Assembly: GCA_018398765.1 (NCBI GenBank) | Contig: JAHBMJ010003019.1 | Coordinates: 1-13,865, forward strand | Direction: 5' to 3' | Source of the DNA: Chromera velia | Taxonomy: Eukaryota; Sar; Chromeraceae | Length of the DNA: 13,865 nucleotides | In this document: one piece after another, positions 1 through 8,775 of the stretch | Position numbering within the stretch: position 1 is the stretch's first letter | Layout of the letters: every line of letters begins with the position of its first letter | Notes under the pieces: model-generated | What the model was told of the DNA's origin: nothing | Database searches by the model: none | What the model saw: only the letters and a program-made list of their open reading frames with translations | Made by a program: the position numbers and the translations under genes

Positions 1-1328
1 GTGGTAGGAAATGCCTCCTTGCCCCCATCAACCCCAGTCCAGTTCGAAGCACAAACAACGGATCGAGACGGAGAACACCCAGCTGCAGTAAGGGAAAACA
101 ACGGATCTAGTCTCGCTTCCCAGCGTCCCGATAGCTGCTGGACGCGATGTAGAGTTGTCGAGAGACACTACGGCGATTCCGGGGACAAAGAATTCTGCAG
201 TCTGCATACAGAGTTGCGGTCCTCTTTAAGTCAGCAAATCGGCGTGTTGCCCGTACGTCTATCTAAAGAACATGGGAGTTCCATGTACAGCTAGGGCGAA
301 TTAATTTTTTGGTGCCGGCCGTGGATCGCGGCGCTGCCGCGCGCACACCCGCGCGCACCGAAGGAATATATCGCCCGCGCCGATCGTCCAGGCCTACGGA
401 GACGGGTCCGTTCAATCGCTCGTGCATGATGACACGCTGGCACCTCCCCCCTAAAGAGGCTGCTTTGACCTTTATCGCACACGTGGGGAGTGTGCGTAGG
501 GAAGCGTGCATCGATAAGAGCACCCATTGGGACAGTACTGAACATCCGGCTAGTCGCGTGGTAGGCTGTGCTCCTCTTGAGCTGAAAAAGAATTGTTCGA
601 TCGGTAAGCAACACTGCGCAACACCCAGCTATTGCGCATACTCCAATTATACCCCTATGCCTGCATAAGGCTCTCTTCTACCGTCTACACAAACAGAATC
701 CTTTAGTCAGTCGCAGCCACTTCGGCCACACTTCAGCGCTCTGCTCCCCCGGTCATGAACACGAATTTTCATTCCGTTCCATCGATCTGTTGGTCAGAAA
801 GGCCAGCCATCATTGTCCATCGCGAACAACTGTTGTCGAGACCATCTCTCTGCAAACCCACCTCATGGTCAGTTGGCTTTCCGCTCTCAAACTCGCTCTT
901 TTTCTCGACGGCCACTGTCTTCTGTCACGGAGCTTGCTCTTTAGCCCATATGCAGTCTGGTTCAGAATCTGAGAAGCCATGCATGGGCTTGATGCCATCA
1001 ACCCCTAGACAGGCTGTGGCGCGTTTATCACTCGACCTGAGTACTCCTATTCACAGACCACTCTCTGATTCCATATGAATACATCCTTTGCGTGCAGATC
1101 ATCCTAGAGATCATCCCTGTACGTTGCCTTTCTGGTGAAGTTGCTGGCGCATGATGCTTTTTGCCGTCGCTTCGCTGTGGTTTTCACGGTGCTGAAGCAG
1201 AAGTCAGTCTGAATTCAGCACGTATACGTATGTTCAGAACATCTCCGGCTTCACGCGAAGTCTAGTACTTCCCGACTGCTTTTTGCAGTTTTTTTCCAAT
1301 TTATTTTTGTCTACTTTCCAATATGCAG
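1..1328. other. Region without a supported gene
   Basis: Open frames of 60-120 codons occur on both strands, but they overlap each other, have no recognisable domain and look like chance frames in mid-GC DNA. A weak acceptor (TGCGTGCAG, ending at 1099) followed about 20 bases later by a donor-like GTACGT could mark a very small exon, but nothing confirms it. No RNA gene, long repeat or clear promoter was seen. Confidence 0.5.
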
Positions 1329-1434
1329 GCGGACGTAAAATTCGAAGATTTGGGACTGCATAGTGCTGAAGCTGTGCACCTTTGGGGGCCCTTGTACACC
1401 GTACTCACTAGCTGCATCGGCGCAACAAACTCAG
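1329..1434 (+). CDS. Candidate internal exon, unknown protein
   Basis: A pyrimidine-rich tract (about 1280-1322) leads into TATGCAG, and 106 bases later there is a strong donor, CTCAG followed by GTCAGT. Between them only one of the three forward frames is open. It begins with ADVKFEDLGL and reads about 35 residues without a stop; the other two frames contain stops. This is the pattern of a spliceosomal exon, with entry phase 0 and exit phase 1. I do not recognise the peptide and could not place neighbouring exons with confidence. It may belong to a host gene running into the window from the left. The alternative is a chance open stretch between cryptic splice sites. Confidence 0.3.
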
Positions 1435-2016
1435 GTCAGTAGAGCTGGAAAGCAGTCTTTCAGACTTTTTTCTACCTTTTTATAGCCTGTGCGACATCAT
1501 ACAGAGCGCTGAAGCTTCTTCCACGGATGTGTAGTCTGCACAGTGTAGAAGAATATAGGTAAACCAGCTTTTGTAACAATACCCACTTCGTTTCCCTCTA
1601 ACGCTTCATATCCAAGACTGCTAACCATCCTGGTTCTCGCAAACTGTACGTACTAACCGAAAAAATTCAGTAAAGGTCCTATTACAGGGCCAATTTGTAG
1701 TAAAGATAGCTATTAACGCTGCATAACTTTTGCAGCTCATTTGGACTTCTTCGATCCACATTGACATCTCATCCCCCTGAGGAGAGTGCTAAGCTGCTCA
1801 ATGTCGGATATCAATATATAACGAGGATATAACTAGTCAGTCTGCGTGGAAGGCGGTTATTATACACTAGATTATACATCATCTTTCCATACTTCTCCTG
1901 CATCTGCATACTTCAGCGCTAAATTACCTTACGCATGTCTATTATTTTTTATTTAAAGAAAATTTTGTGGCCAAAACCTTCTTTTCAACATATATTACAA
2001 GAGAAAAAAAAAGAAA
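1435..2016. other. AT-rich intergenic stretch upstream of the primase-helicase
   Basis: No gene is supported. The DNA becomes more AT-rich toward 2000. There is a TATA-like string at about 1812-1819 (AATATATA) and an A-rich leader ending directly at the ATG at 2017. The left edge of the viral insertion probably lies here, but I could not find a terminal repeat or target duplication that fixes it. Confidence 0.4.
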
Positions 2017-4547
2017 ATGAACGTCAAAAATGATCGGCAACAGCTTGCAGCCTATGCTCGGCTGTACAAAGAAGCTGACTTCATATTTTTCACCTTCAGT
2101 CACGTCCAAATCCCACTGGATCCTGAAACTGGACAAGAGAAGAGAAAAACATTTTACCCACCCCAAAAATGGTCCAAGATTACGCGCGAAAATATGGATG
2201 CGTACATTGATTTAGAAAAATATGAAGCTATCGCGCTCATTATTGGAAAGAAGAGTAATTTGTCGGTTTTTGATTTTAATAATCGAGACGAATACGAAAA
2301 AGCAGTCAGAGAACACACTAAGTTGAAAGAACACCTTACAGTTCACACACGAAGAGGGTTTCATATATATTTCTAATATGATAAACGAGTTCCAACTAGA
2401 AACGGGACATTATCAACGTACAAAAAGGTAGATACACGATGTGACGGAGGACTAGCGATTGCCCCACCAACAGTTGTCCATATCAGTGGGCAACCTGACG
2501 TCTTTTACTATATGTTTATTTCTGGAGCTATGCAGACATCTTTTGAGCAAGTTAAAGCCGTATTAAGCGGTGGCCTTTTTCGAGAAGTTCCGTCATTTTT
2601 GATTGATGCTATCAGCGCTTCTGGTAGCAGAAAGGCTGAAGCAAAACTCAAAGTCGCATCGTGTCTGCATCCAATAGAAGAAGGCAAAGGCATCCCTGCT
2701 GCAGAACCCCTTTTATGTTCTCAACAGACGGATGACATTGTTAGAGAGAACGAACAGCTGTGTCATTGCCTTTCGGATGAGCGGGCACAAAACTATCAGC
2801 AGTGGATCGATATCGGTCACGCAATTAAGAATGAATTGGAAGAAGCTAGTTATCAGCTTTTCCACACTTTTTCTGAAAAGTGCCCGGTAAAATATAATCC
2901 ATATGAGTGCAACAAAAAGTTTGATTCGTTTTTGTATCGGGCGGGAGGGAAACAACGCTTATTAATAACGAAAGCATCCCTCCACATGTGGACATACGAG
3001 GACAATCCGCAGCTATACACCAAGACGATTGCTGAAACGGCAGCTACCGAAACGGTCCGTCTTCTTTTTCCTTCCCAAGCTGCCGGACGGTTTTTTTCTG
3101 ATCACAAACCCCCCCCTTTGCTTTTAGCTTCTTTTAATACAGAAGTGGGATTTCTTCTTAGAACCATCTGGGATGACCGACTAAAATACTGCCGCGGGCA
3201 ATTTTTTTTCAGAGAGGGTCACCGATGGGAATCTTGCCTTGTACAGGTCGACAATAGCCTGTTGGGTGTCTGCCTTCGGACAAACATCCGAAAACCGTTT
3301 TCATCGGAAAAAAGTTCTCCGTTTTCTCAAAATGTTTTTACCGCAAAAAATATTATTCAAGCACTGAAGTGTTATGTCTGACAGGCCAATAACCAAGACA
3401 ACGCGCTGTACGACCGTCTTCATCGCAGCTTGAAAGGTAAGGTTTGTTTTAAAAACGGTGTGTATTATACACAGTGTATAATCTTCGCAGTCAAACCTTC
3501 ACCTTATGGTCATAGATTGGCAGCAGCATTGATACGACTATCATTATTAATTATGACTACGATTCCACGCCGATTGAAGGAGTGCGCGTTCAGGTTTTTG
3601 AAGCTGCATTTGAAGAACAGACCGACCTGTTTCTCCGCTTTCTTGCCAGGGCAATCGGAGGCCATGTTGAAGATAAACATTAGGTGAGATGTATAGGAGA
3701 GCGAAATTGAGGGAAAGGTCTCACCAGCACTCTTTTGTAGAACATGTTTGAGAAGTACATCATCAATCCTCTTTCAGAAAAGTTTTTGATGGCCTCGTTC
3801 TATATAGATCCCACTAAAGAAGGTGGATGGATGCTAGACGCCGAGTTTATCCGTTTAGCACTTACCCAGGAAATTCAGATGGACGTTTCCAATAAAGCGG
3901 TTAAGATTAATGGTAATCTGATCAAACGTTTTGCTTCCGGTCGAGATGTGCTATGCGCACGACGTCTGTATAACAACGCCCAAAAATTTTGGATTGACGC
4001 CTGTCTGCTGATGTTCTGTAATGACTACCCTCCGATTGAGCCTGTCAATGCTTGCGAGACAATGTTTTCTTTTGAAAGCCTAAATAAGTTCAAGTCAGCG
4101 GCCTGGTTTGAGCAGCAGCGATTAATAGAGCATGATCACACAGACAGCTATGTATCCAGATATAAACAAGCAGACCCTAATATCAAGGAGAAGTGTGCAA
4201 CTGCCAGGTGGATCCATGCCTGCTACCACCTAATTTTCCGTCATTACCAGACCTCCGCTTTAATATTGCCTCCCGGGAGTGAAAATCTTATGGTCAACAG
4301 TGAGCGAGACCCCGAAACCATCTGTGAACGATGTTTTCAAATTACGGGGATTGATACTGATATCGTAAGCAATAGTGACTTAGAGTTGTTTATTCGTCAA
4401 CAAGACCTCAATATCACAAAACTCAGGCTGCAACAAATACTCAAAAGAATAGGCAGAGGCCAGATACAACCTTGGTGGAGAAACAACCAGAGAGGCCTTT
4501 ATGGTTTCAAGCTGGCACCGCCTGACAACACTCGTTTCTCCTTTTAG
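2017..4547 (+). pseudogene. D5-type primase-SF3 helicase pseudogene (viral or Polinton-like)
   Basis: This is a broken replication protein of about 840 codons, a normal size for fused primase-helicases of NCLDVs, virophages and Polinton-like viruses. From the ATG at 2017, residues 1-119 form the start of an AEP prim-pol domain. It includes a KWSKIT-type entry, motif I as VFDFNN (84-89, with Asn where the second acid usually lies) and motif II as GFHIYF (114-119). The rest of the domain (VDTRCDGG, then APPT) follows the first stop. A PriCT-2-like segment (WIDIGHAI...FSEK) lies near 2800-2940, followed by a D5_N-like part ending in KGKVCFKNGVYY. The SF3 core has its P-loop at 3696-3719, motif B' (KING...SGRD) near 3906-3950, motif C (LLMFCNDYPPI, 4005-4037) and a typical C-terminal tail (ADPNIKEK; RGLYGFKLAP). 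Breaks: TAA 2374, TGA 3379, a frameshift near 3465-3525, TAG 3513, TAG 3681, TGA 3708, TAG 3738. In life it would unwind and prime the element's DNA. No helicase can be made from this copy. The family call is firm; the virus group is not. Confidence 0.92.
3696..3719 (+). other. Walker A (P-loop) of the SF3 helicase, interrupted by a stop
   Basis: In the helicase frame the codons read G-E-R-N-stop-G-K-G, so the invariant Gly-Lys of the ATP-binding loop is still visible while TGA at 3708-3710 sits inside the loop. The position fits: it follows the NYDYD segment (about 3552-3566) and lies about 290 bases before motif C. This confirms the assignment and shows the ATPase is dead. Confidence 0.85.
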
Positions 4548-4782
4548 CATGATATACTGTTCGTGCCTTCATGCGCTGAAGCTCTAACCAAACAGGATCT
4601 AAGCGTTTTTCTGAATACCACCTTTGTTGCCCATCTCGAATCTTTTCCAGGAAGCGCGCCCGGTAGAGATGCATCGCGTATCGTTGTGCTTCTATAGTTT
4701 TCATGCGGCCTTCTTTTATAGATACATATGCAACAATGATTGACGTGGCACACCTTTTTTTGAAAAGTACGTGTTCTTTCAC
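4507..4782 (-). CDS. Small basic ORF, unknown
   Basis: An uninterrupted 91-codon frame read leftwards, rich in Lys/Arg and aromatic residues (for example RARFLEKIRDGQQRWYSEKR), with an internal Met at residue 27 as an alternative start. Its last 41 bases overlap the 3' end of the primase-helicase in the opposite direction. It lies just downstream of the likely 3' end (4812) of the chromodomain pseudogene. The composition looks more protein-like than most chance frames here, and compact viral genomes often hold such convergent small genes. I do not recognise a family. It may be a real small viral gene, a remnant of one, or a chance frame. Confidence 0.3.
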   Translation of the reverse strand: MKEHVLFKKRCATSIIVAYVSIKEGRMKTIEAQRYAMHLYRARFLEKIRDGQQRWYSEKRLDPVWLELQRMKARTVYHAKRRNECCQAVPA

Positions 4783-4811
4783 GCGGGTCCAATAGTCTTT
4801 AGTCCTTATCC

Positions 4812-6651
4812 CTAGTCCTCGTCCATAAACTCATCAAGCTCTTCTTGTAGACTTCTGGATGGTTCTGTCTTCTATGCAGGTAAAAAACCGCTGCTCAATC
4901 TTAAGCTGCCAAGGCGGGCCTGTGAAGAACGGGCCTTTATCCACCAGGGAGATTGAGAAGAAGGGGGGCGAACTATACGCGTACGAGAAGCCAGACTCTG
5001 ATCAGCATTGCGGAGCCCTTTGTGCCACCAAAGATGCCGCGGCGGCTGTTCTGCACCTCTAACATCCGGCATAGGGGAGAAAAAGGATCATTTCAACGCA
5101 ATCCGGGAATACTGATGGCCGCCTTAGCTAGATGGGAAGGGATTCAGCGGCTGTGCATTATGGCATTGCCACGATAGAACACATGCGGAGCTGGCACGCG
5201 TGCTAAAAGCAAAATCAGGTTCGAGGTCATTCTTTTCTCCAGTGCTGAATATGGAATGAAGACGTGCAAGTTCACTTTGAACATGTAGTGGGAGGTGTGT
5301 TTTTAGAAAGTTTTTGAGCTCTGCGTTTGGTGAACAGCTTGTGGTGGGGCAAAACTTGGTGTTATCACCGGTTTTTAGCTTTATTTCTGGCTTTTGTATT
5401 CTAGCAGTAGCAGCATAGTCCATGGAATCTTCTACCTCAGAAAAATCGAGGACTGCCAGGCGTTCGTCAAGCACCTGGACGTCTTGTCTCACTTTATAAT
5501 AGTACTCAACGAGCAGGCGGTCCCCGTTGCCCTGAAAGTTTGATGCTGGAATCCATTGTAGATTGTCTAGACCTAATGGGTAGTCTTTCCATTGGACCTT
5601 ATACTGGTTGCGCCTCTTATCATAATCAAGAATTTTTTCGACCTCCCACTCTACGTCATCAGAAGATTGGGAAGTCATTGAGTCTGGCTCTTCTTCTATA
5701 TTTTTAATTTGAGAAGGACAGATCCCTTTGATTCTGAGGTATTGGTGAAAGAGGTCGATGTCGCCGCTTTCTTGGACTTTGTAATCAAAAGCCCAAAGCC
5801 CCGCGCAATTCTTGAATGCTCATTTGCATGACCTGTTCGTCTACTCGTTTTTTTTACCGCTGATGTGCTGCTTGATTAGCTTTTAGCTCTTCTTGACTCA
5901 GCGTAATGCTCTTTGGAATTCTGTGTTCTTCATCCAGGATCATTCCTACTGCTGCATAAAAATGATAATCGGGCAAAAAATGTGTATCGGACCATAATAG
6001 ATATGAGTCGATTCGGTAGACCTGCTTCACGACCTAGTCGTGAAAAGACCGGAACGTTGCTAATACATGTGCATAGGAAACGTTAATTAGCCATTCTTGG
6101 CGAGACTCAAAAATCCGCACTAGGCTTTTAAGCTTATGGTCGCTGAATAAGTTAAGGAGCAACCGTTCTAAATGATCCAGCCGCGTTTGCGTGACCCCAG
6201 GCGGAAACACTAGGATACAGATGATGTTGAAACCCCATGGATAGCATAAATGGTACTGGTCCAGTCTTTGGTCGGGGTTTTTCTAGGGATTTTTTAATGT
6301 GCTACTAATTTTAATAAGCGACGGAGATGCTAGAAAAGGATTTTCCAACGTATAGTTGACATTAATAAGACAGGCAATAGCACGACCATGCAGCAGGCAT
6401 ATTTTAAAATTTTTTCTTTATCTTATAGGGCAGGGTGCAGAGGCAATGAACCACGCTGCACGATCACGCATGCATAACACTAGATTATGAAGATGCTCGG
6501 CAACCTGCCAATCAAAACGCAGGAGGTCGGCGTTTTTATTCTGCAGAAGAAACCCGAAGGAACCACTGGTTTCGAAAATGTGGTGGGCGTCTCGCACTAG
6601 TTTTGGAAGGCTGCAAAGTTGCGCTAGCACCGAAAGAGGTACATGCAGCAC
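4812..6651 (-). pseudogene. Chromodomain-containing large protein, decayed; 3' portion
   Basis: This is the 3' part of a leftward gene cut by the mobile element at 6656-8775. One frame runs from 6651 to 5785 with stops at 6418, 6283, 6034, 5854 and 5785 and otherwise long open protein-like stretches. A frameshift near 5790 leads into the frame carrying the chromodomain (5493-5651) and an acidic linker, open to a stop at 5124. Near 5200 another shift leads into fragments (FYRGNAIMH; GIFGGTKGS; VDKGPFF) that end in EELDEFMDED and TAG at 4812, the most likely true C-terminus. No reverse transcriptase, RNase H or DDE integrase motif was recognised upstream of the chromodomain, so I do not call it an integrase. 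The gene converges on the primase-helicase with a gap of about 265 bases, suggesting both belong to one element. Function is unknown. Confidence 0.7.
5493..5651 (-). other. Chromodomain
   Basis: About 53 residues match the chromodomain pattern: EWEVEKILDYD, then QYKVQWKDYP, then LQWIPASNF, then a helix with LLVEYYYK. By comparison with HP1-type domains the three methyl-lysine cage positions are aromatic here (Trp in EWEV, Trp in VQWK, Tyr in KDYP). Chromodomains of this style occur at the ends of Ty3/Gypsy chromovirus and Maverick/Polinton integrases, where they are thought to steer integration to marked chromatin. Here about 120 residues follow it and no integrase precedes it. Confidence 0.88.
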
Positions 6652-6655
6652 AACG
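6652..6655. repeat. Target-site duplication, left copy (AACG)
   Basis: AACG immediately precedes the left terminal repeat (GTTAGTGACC...). The same four bases follow the right terminal repeat at 8776-8779. Confidence 0.8.
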
Positions 6656-6709
6656 GTTAGTGACCATGTTTGATTTGATTATATTTGATTTGATTTGATT
6701 TGATTTGAG
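6656..6709 (+). repeat. Left terminal inverted repeat with TTTGA array
   Basis: The first 16 bases are identical to the reverse complement of the right end; the next ~35 bases are tandem TTTGA-type pentamers ending in TTTGAG. The left copy is about 5 bases longer (one extra repeat unit). Confidence 0.85.
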
Positions 6710-6713
6710 CTTC

Positions 6714-6752
6714 AACCTCAAATATTTGATATTTGAAGTAAGATTTGAGGTT
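6714..6752. repeat. Subterminal palindrome, left
   Basis: AACCTCAAAT (6714-6723) pairs perfectly with ATTTGAGGTT (6743-6752) across a 19-base loop. A related TCAACCTCAAATAT string recurs in inverted orientation at 8620-8634 near the other end, so this is a subterminal repeat shared by both ends and a candidate transposase-binding site. Confidence 0.65.
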
Positions 6753-7063
6753 AACCTCTTAGGGTTCCTCACTGAGTCACTGACTTACTGTCACTCTGAT
6801 CATTTTTCTCATGACAATAGTTATTAGAACATTTCTGATGTGTGTTTCAAAAATTTTAAAAAACATATATAAAATTATAACTTATCAGTTCCGTAAAAAA
6901 AATATGCCTGTGTGGCAGTGTATATACACTAGTCACTGAGACTCACTGTAGTACTAATAGAGATTAAGAACGTAAAATTGATAGATTTGAAATTGCATAT
7001 GACTTTTTGTTGATATGATAAAGTTAAAGCACGTACCAAAATTGAGGTGACAATCACTCAGCT
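6753..7063. other. AT-rich left subterminal region of the mobile element
   Basis: No gene is seen. There are several ACTGAGTCACTGAC / AGTCACTGAGACTCACTG-type strings (about 6768-6792 and 6931-6951) and AT-rich tracts that could hold the 3' flank and polyadenylation signals of the element's gene. No tandem array is present. Confidence 0.4.
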
Positions 7064-7873
7064 TTATGGCACTTCCTTTTCCTCTTCTTCATGATCACTT
7101 TCTTCAATGTGAATCGAATCGATCGGTGGTGGGAGCTGCTGAGAGCTTTTTCTCTGGCTTTTCGGCTTTTCAGGAGTGGGTGTTCCTAGGCTTCTATTCG
7201 GTTGCAGAGAGATGATAACGGGGTGAGACGGAGAACCGCGCACACGTTTGCTATTGCTGTTGGTGTTGGAACCATCCTGTTTCTGGGCAGCTAAGCATCC
7301 AGAGTTGGTAAGTTTGGCTACCCTCTGTACCGCGCCAGGGCCGACAATAAGCCCCTTGTATTGGAGGTGAATATAGAGAGGTCGGTAGCCTTCCTCACCC
7401 GGAGTGATGACTTTCTTAGGAGGGGGAAGTTTCCCCCCAGCCTTCTCAGCATTTGCGTCTGCGGCCGCCTCCTTTGGTTTCAAATTGGTCCTCCCGCCGG
7501 GCCCTGCAGGAGCGGCCCCCCCTCGAGCACTGTCAGCAGCCCCCCCATTGCCTTTTCCTTTACCTTTCTGGAACTGTTCCACACCGACAGGGAATATGGT
7601 CGCAGCCTTTCGACGCTCGGGGTCAGGGGCATACTGCAATCTCTCGTAGTTCACATCCAAAATGTCCCAGTCATACAGCATGTCTTCGGTGGCGAATCGG
7701 TCAAAAGCGGGGTACCTCACCCGTGAATCCGTCTCGTAGGCAACAATCTGCTTCTTATGCACCTTTACCAACTTATCAGCCCAGTTCCGTTGAGCCAACG
7801 GGAGGAGGCACATCAGATTGTTCTGAAACCCCAACTACCGGAGAGTCGTATACGTCTGCAACATATACACACA

Positions 7874-7916
<43 letters not shown>

Positions 7917-8280
7917 ATTCTCTAGCATTGGCCAGAAAGTCAGTGGTCAGCATATCGCACTTGATTCTCTTCTCATGCGTCTCTACATATGGTGCGACCA
8001 CGGCTTCTGCTTCATCTTTGGTGGGGAAAAACGTTTGCACGTCAGGCTGCTATGTCCCCCCGGGCCCACCCCCTCCGACCGCTTCTCCTGTCTTTCTTAG
8101 AGCAGCTGCACATGTTTGTCAGACGTGATCGTTAAGCCATGCTGATTGATGAGGTGGGTTTGAAAAGAACTGGTTGCCGCTGCTGCATACTCACAGCCAC
8201 AAATAGTTTCTCCTTCCCCCTCAGCTCCTTATATTTTCACCTGACACTGAATCACATTTGCCCCCTTTTACACGGACCAT
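7064..8280 (-). CDS. Spliced gene of the mobile element; possible zinc-finger protein, 333 residues
   Basis: Proposed exons in transcript order: 8280-8241, 8182-8112, 8046-7915, 7822-7064. All introns are GT-AG (58, 65 and 92 bp) and their phases agree. The joined length is 1,002 bases, ATG to TAA, with no internal stop. The N-terminus (KCDSVS...TSSFQTHLINQHGL) resembles the second half of a BED or C2H2 finger as found at the start of hAT-type proteins, but only one of the two expected Cys is present, so an upstream exon may be missing. Next comes a charged segment (TKDEAEAVV...), a conserved-looking region (NWADKLVKVHKKQ...DRFATEDMLYDWDILDVNYERLQYAPD), a Gly/Ala/Pro/Lys-rich linker (KGKGKGNGG), and a C-terminus ending in acidic HIEESDHEEEE. 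No catalytic DDE triad was recognised. It may be a DNA-binding accessory protein, an unfamiliar transposase or a captured host gene. The intact frame contrasts with the ruined viral genes around it. Confidence 0.6.
7823..7914 (-). other. Intron made largely of a (TG)n microsatellite
   Basis: In the sense strand the donor GTGTGTGTG is itself the first unit of the repeat, directly after codon TCA at 7915-7917. The acceptor is GGGGTTTCAG next to AAC at 7820-7822. Both sides are phase 0. A second acceptor-like TTGCAG upstream would put a stop in frame, so the inner one was chosen. Confidence 0.55.
7867..7914. repeat. (CA)n microsatellite
   Basis: A nearly pure CA dinucleotide run on the plus strand with one CAT interruption near 7878-7881. 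It lies wholly inside the proposed 92-bp intron of the element's gene. Confidence 0.9.
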
Positions 8281-8726
8281 ATTTTTTTTGCGTACCCGGC
8301 TCTAAAAACAAATGCCTCCTTCTTCCCGTTTGACCCTGTCGGATTGTGTGACATGTCTTTATGGGGTGTAAAATGTTTGCAGACGCTCAAAAAGGGGGCC
8401 GTAAAAGATGTTCCAGCACCAGAAAAGTTAACACAGCTCTTCGGGAAAACGTTCAGCTGATCGGTTTACCTCTGCATAAAGTAAAAAGGGGTGAAACGTC
8501 AATTTCAGTGCAACTCAAAACATTTTTTTTTTGAGAGCAAACCATCAAGATTTTGGTTTTTTCATTTGAATCAGCATGCGTGACGGATTGGTACTTGCAA
8601 AAGTTTTTTCGGGACCTTCATATTTGAGGTTGAAAGTCATATTGATCAAATATTTGATCGTATTTGATAGGTCTTTAAACATTAGGTCCTCCCTGACTGG
8701 ATATTTGATTTGAGCTTAAGCCCTAC
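8281..8726. other. Right subterminal region and probable promoter side of the element gene
   Basis: This stretch lies upstream of the proposed start codon at 8280. It contains homopolymer runs (T at 8522-8532), the inverted subterminal copy ATATTTGAGGTTGAA (8620-8634), a palindromic GATCAAATATTTGATC (about 8645-8660) and further ATTTGAT units. An AG preceded by a T run near 8322-8327 could be an acceptor for an additional upstream exon. No TATA box could be singled out. Confidence 0.45.
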
Positions 8727-8775
8727 CTCAAATCAAATCAAATCAAATCAAATTAAATTAAACATGGTCACTAAC
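8727..8775 (-). repeat. Right terminal inverted repeat with TTTGA array
   Basis: Its reverse complement starts GTTAGTGACCATGTTTAATT and continues with TTTGA pentamers ending TTTGAG, matching the left end with small differences (two G-to-A changes and one missing unit). Confidence 0.85.

Larger units (their letters stand above)
6656..8775. mobile_element. TIR DNA transposon-like element, 2,120 bp, inserted in the viral gene
   Basis: The element begins GTTAGTGACCATGTTT and ends with the exact reverse complement, is flanked by AACG on both sides, and interrupts the chromodomain pseudogene. It holds one spliced minus-strand gene, AT-rich subterminal regions with TTTGA-type repeats and palindromes, and no recognised DDE transposase. 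The 4-bp duplication and the termini do not match hAT (8-bp duplication, CAG ends) or piggyBac (TTAA). Superfamilies with 4-bp duplications (for example Ginger or Sola1) are possible, but I see no diagnostic domain. It may be autonomous with an unfamiliar transposase, or non-autonomous carrying a passenger gene. Confidence 0.82.

Noticed and set aside
733-1921. The string CTTCAGCGCT or its complement recurs several times left of the viral unit
   Set aside because: Short, irregularly spaced and without flanking similarity; compatible with chance or composition.
2374-2376. Single in-frame TAA in the primase, suggestive of a reassigned stop codon
   Set aside because: TAG and TGA also occur in the same gene together with a frameshift, and neighbouring intact frames end normally, so ordinary decay explains it better.
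3437-3740. A good donor (AAAG/GTAAGG) and acceptor (TCTTTTGTAG) bracket the damaged part of the helicase, as if it were an intron
   Set aside because: Removing it joins the flanks out of frame and hits a stop at once, leaves the TGA at 3379 in place, and would delete the P-loop, so the sites are more likely cryptic.
7453-7917. Plus-strand frame across the mobile-element gene ending in a His-Thr repeat
   Set aside because: It is the complement of the spliced minus-strand gene plus the CA microsatellite; the repetitive tail is a repeat artefact.
6656-8775. hAT transposon, because of the finger-like N-terminus of its gene
   Set aside because: The target duplication appears to be 4 bp rather than 8, the ends are GTTAG rather than CAG-type, and no hAT dimerisation domain is visible.
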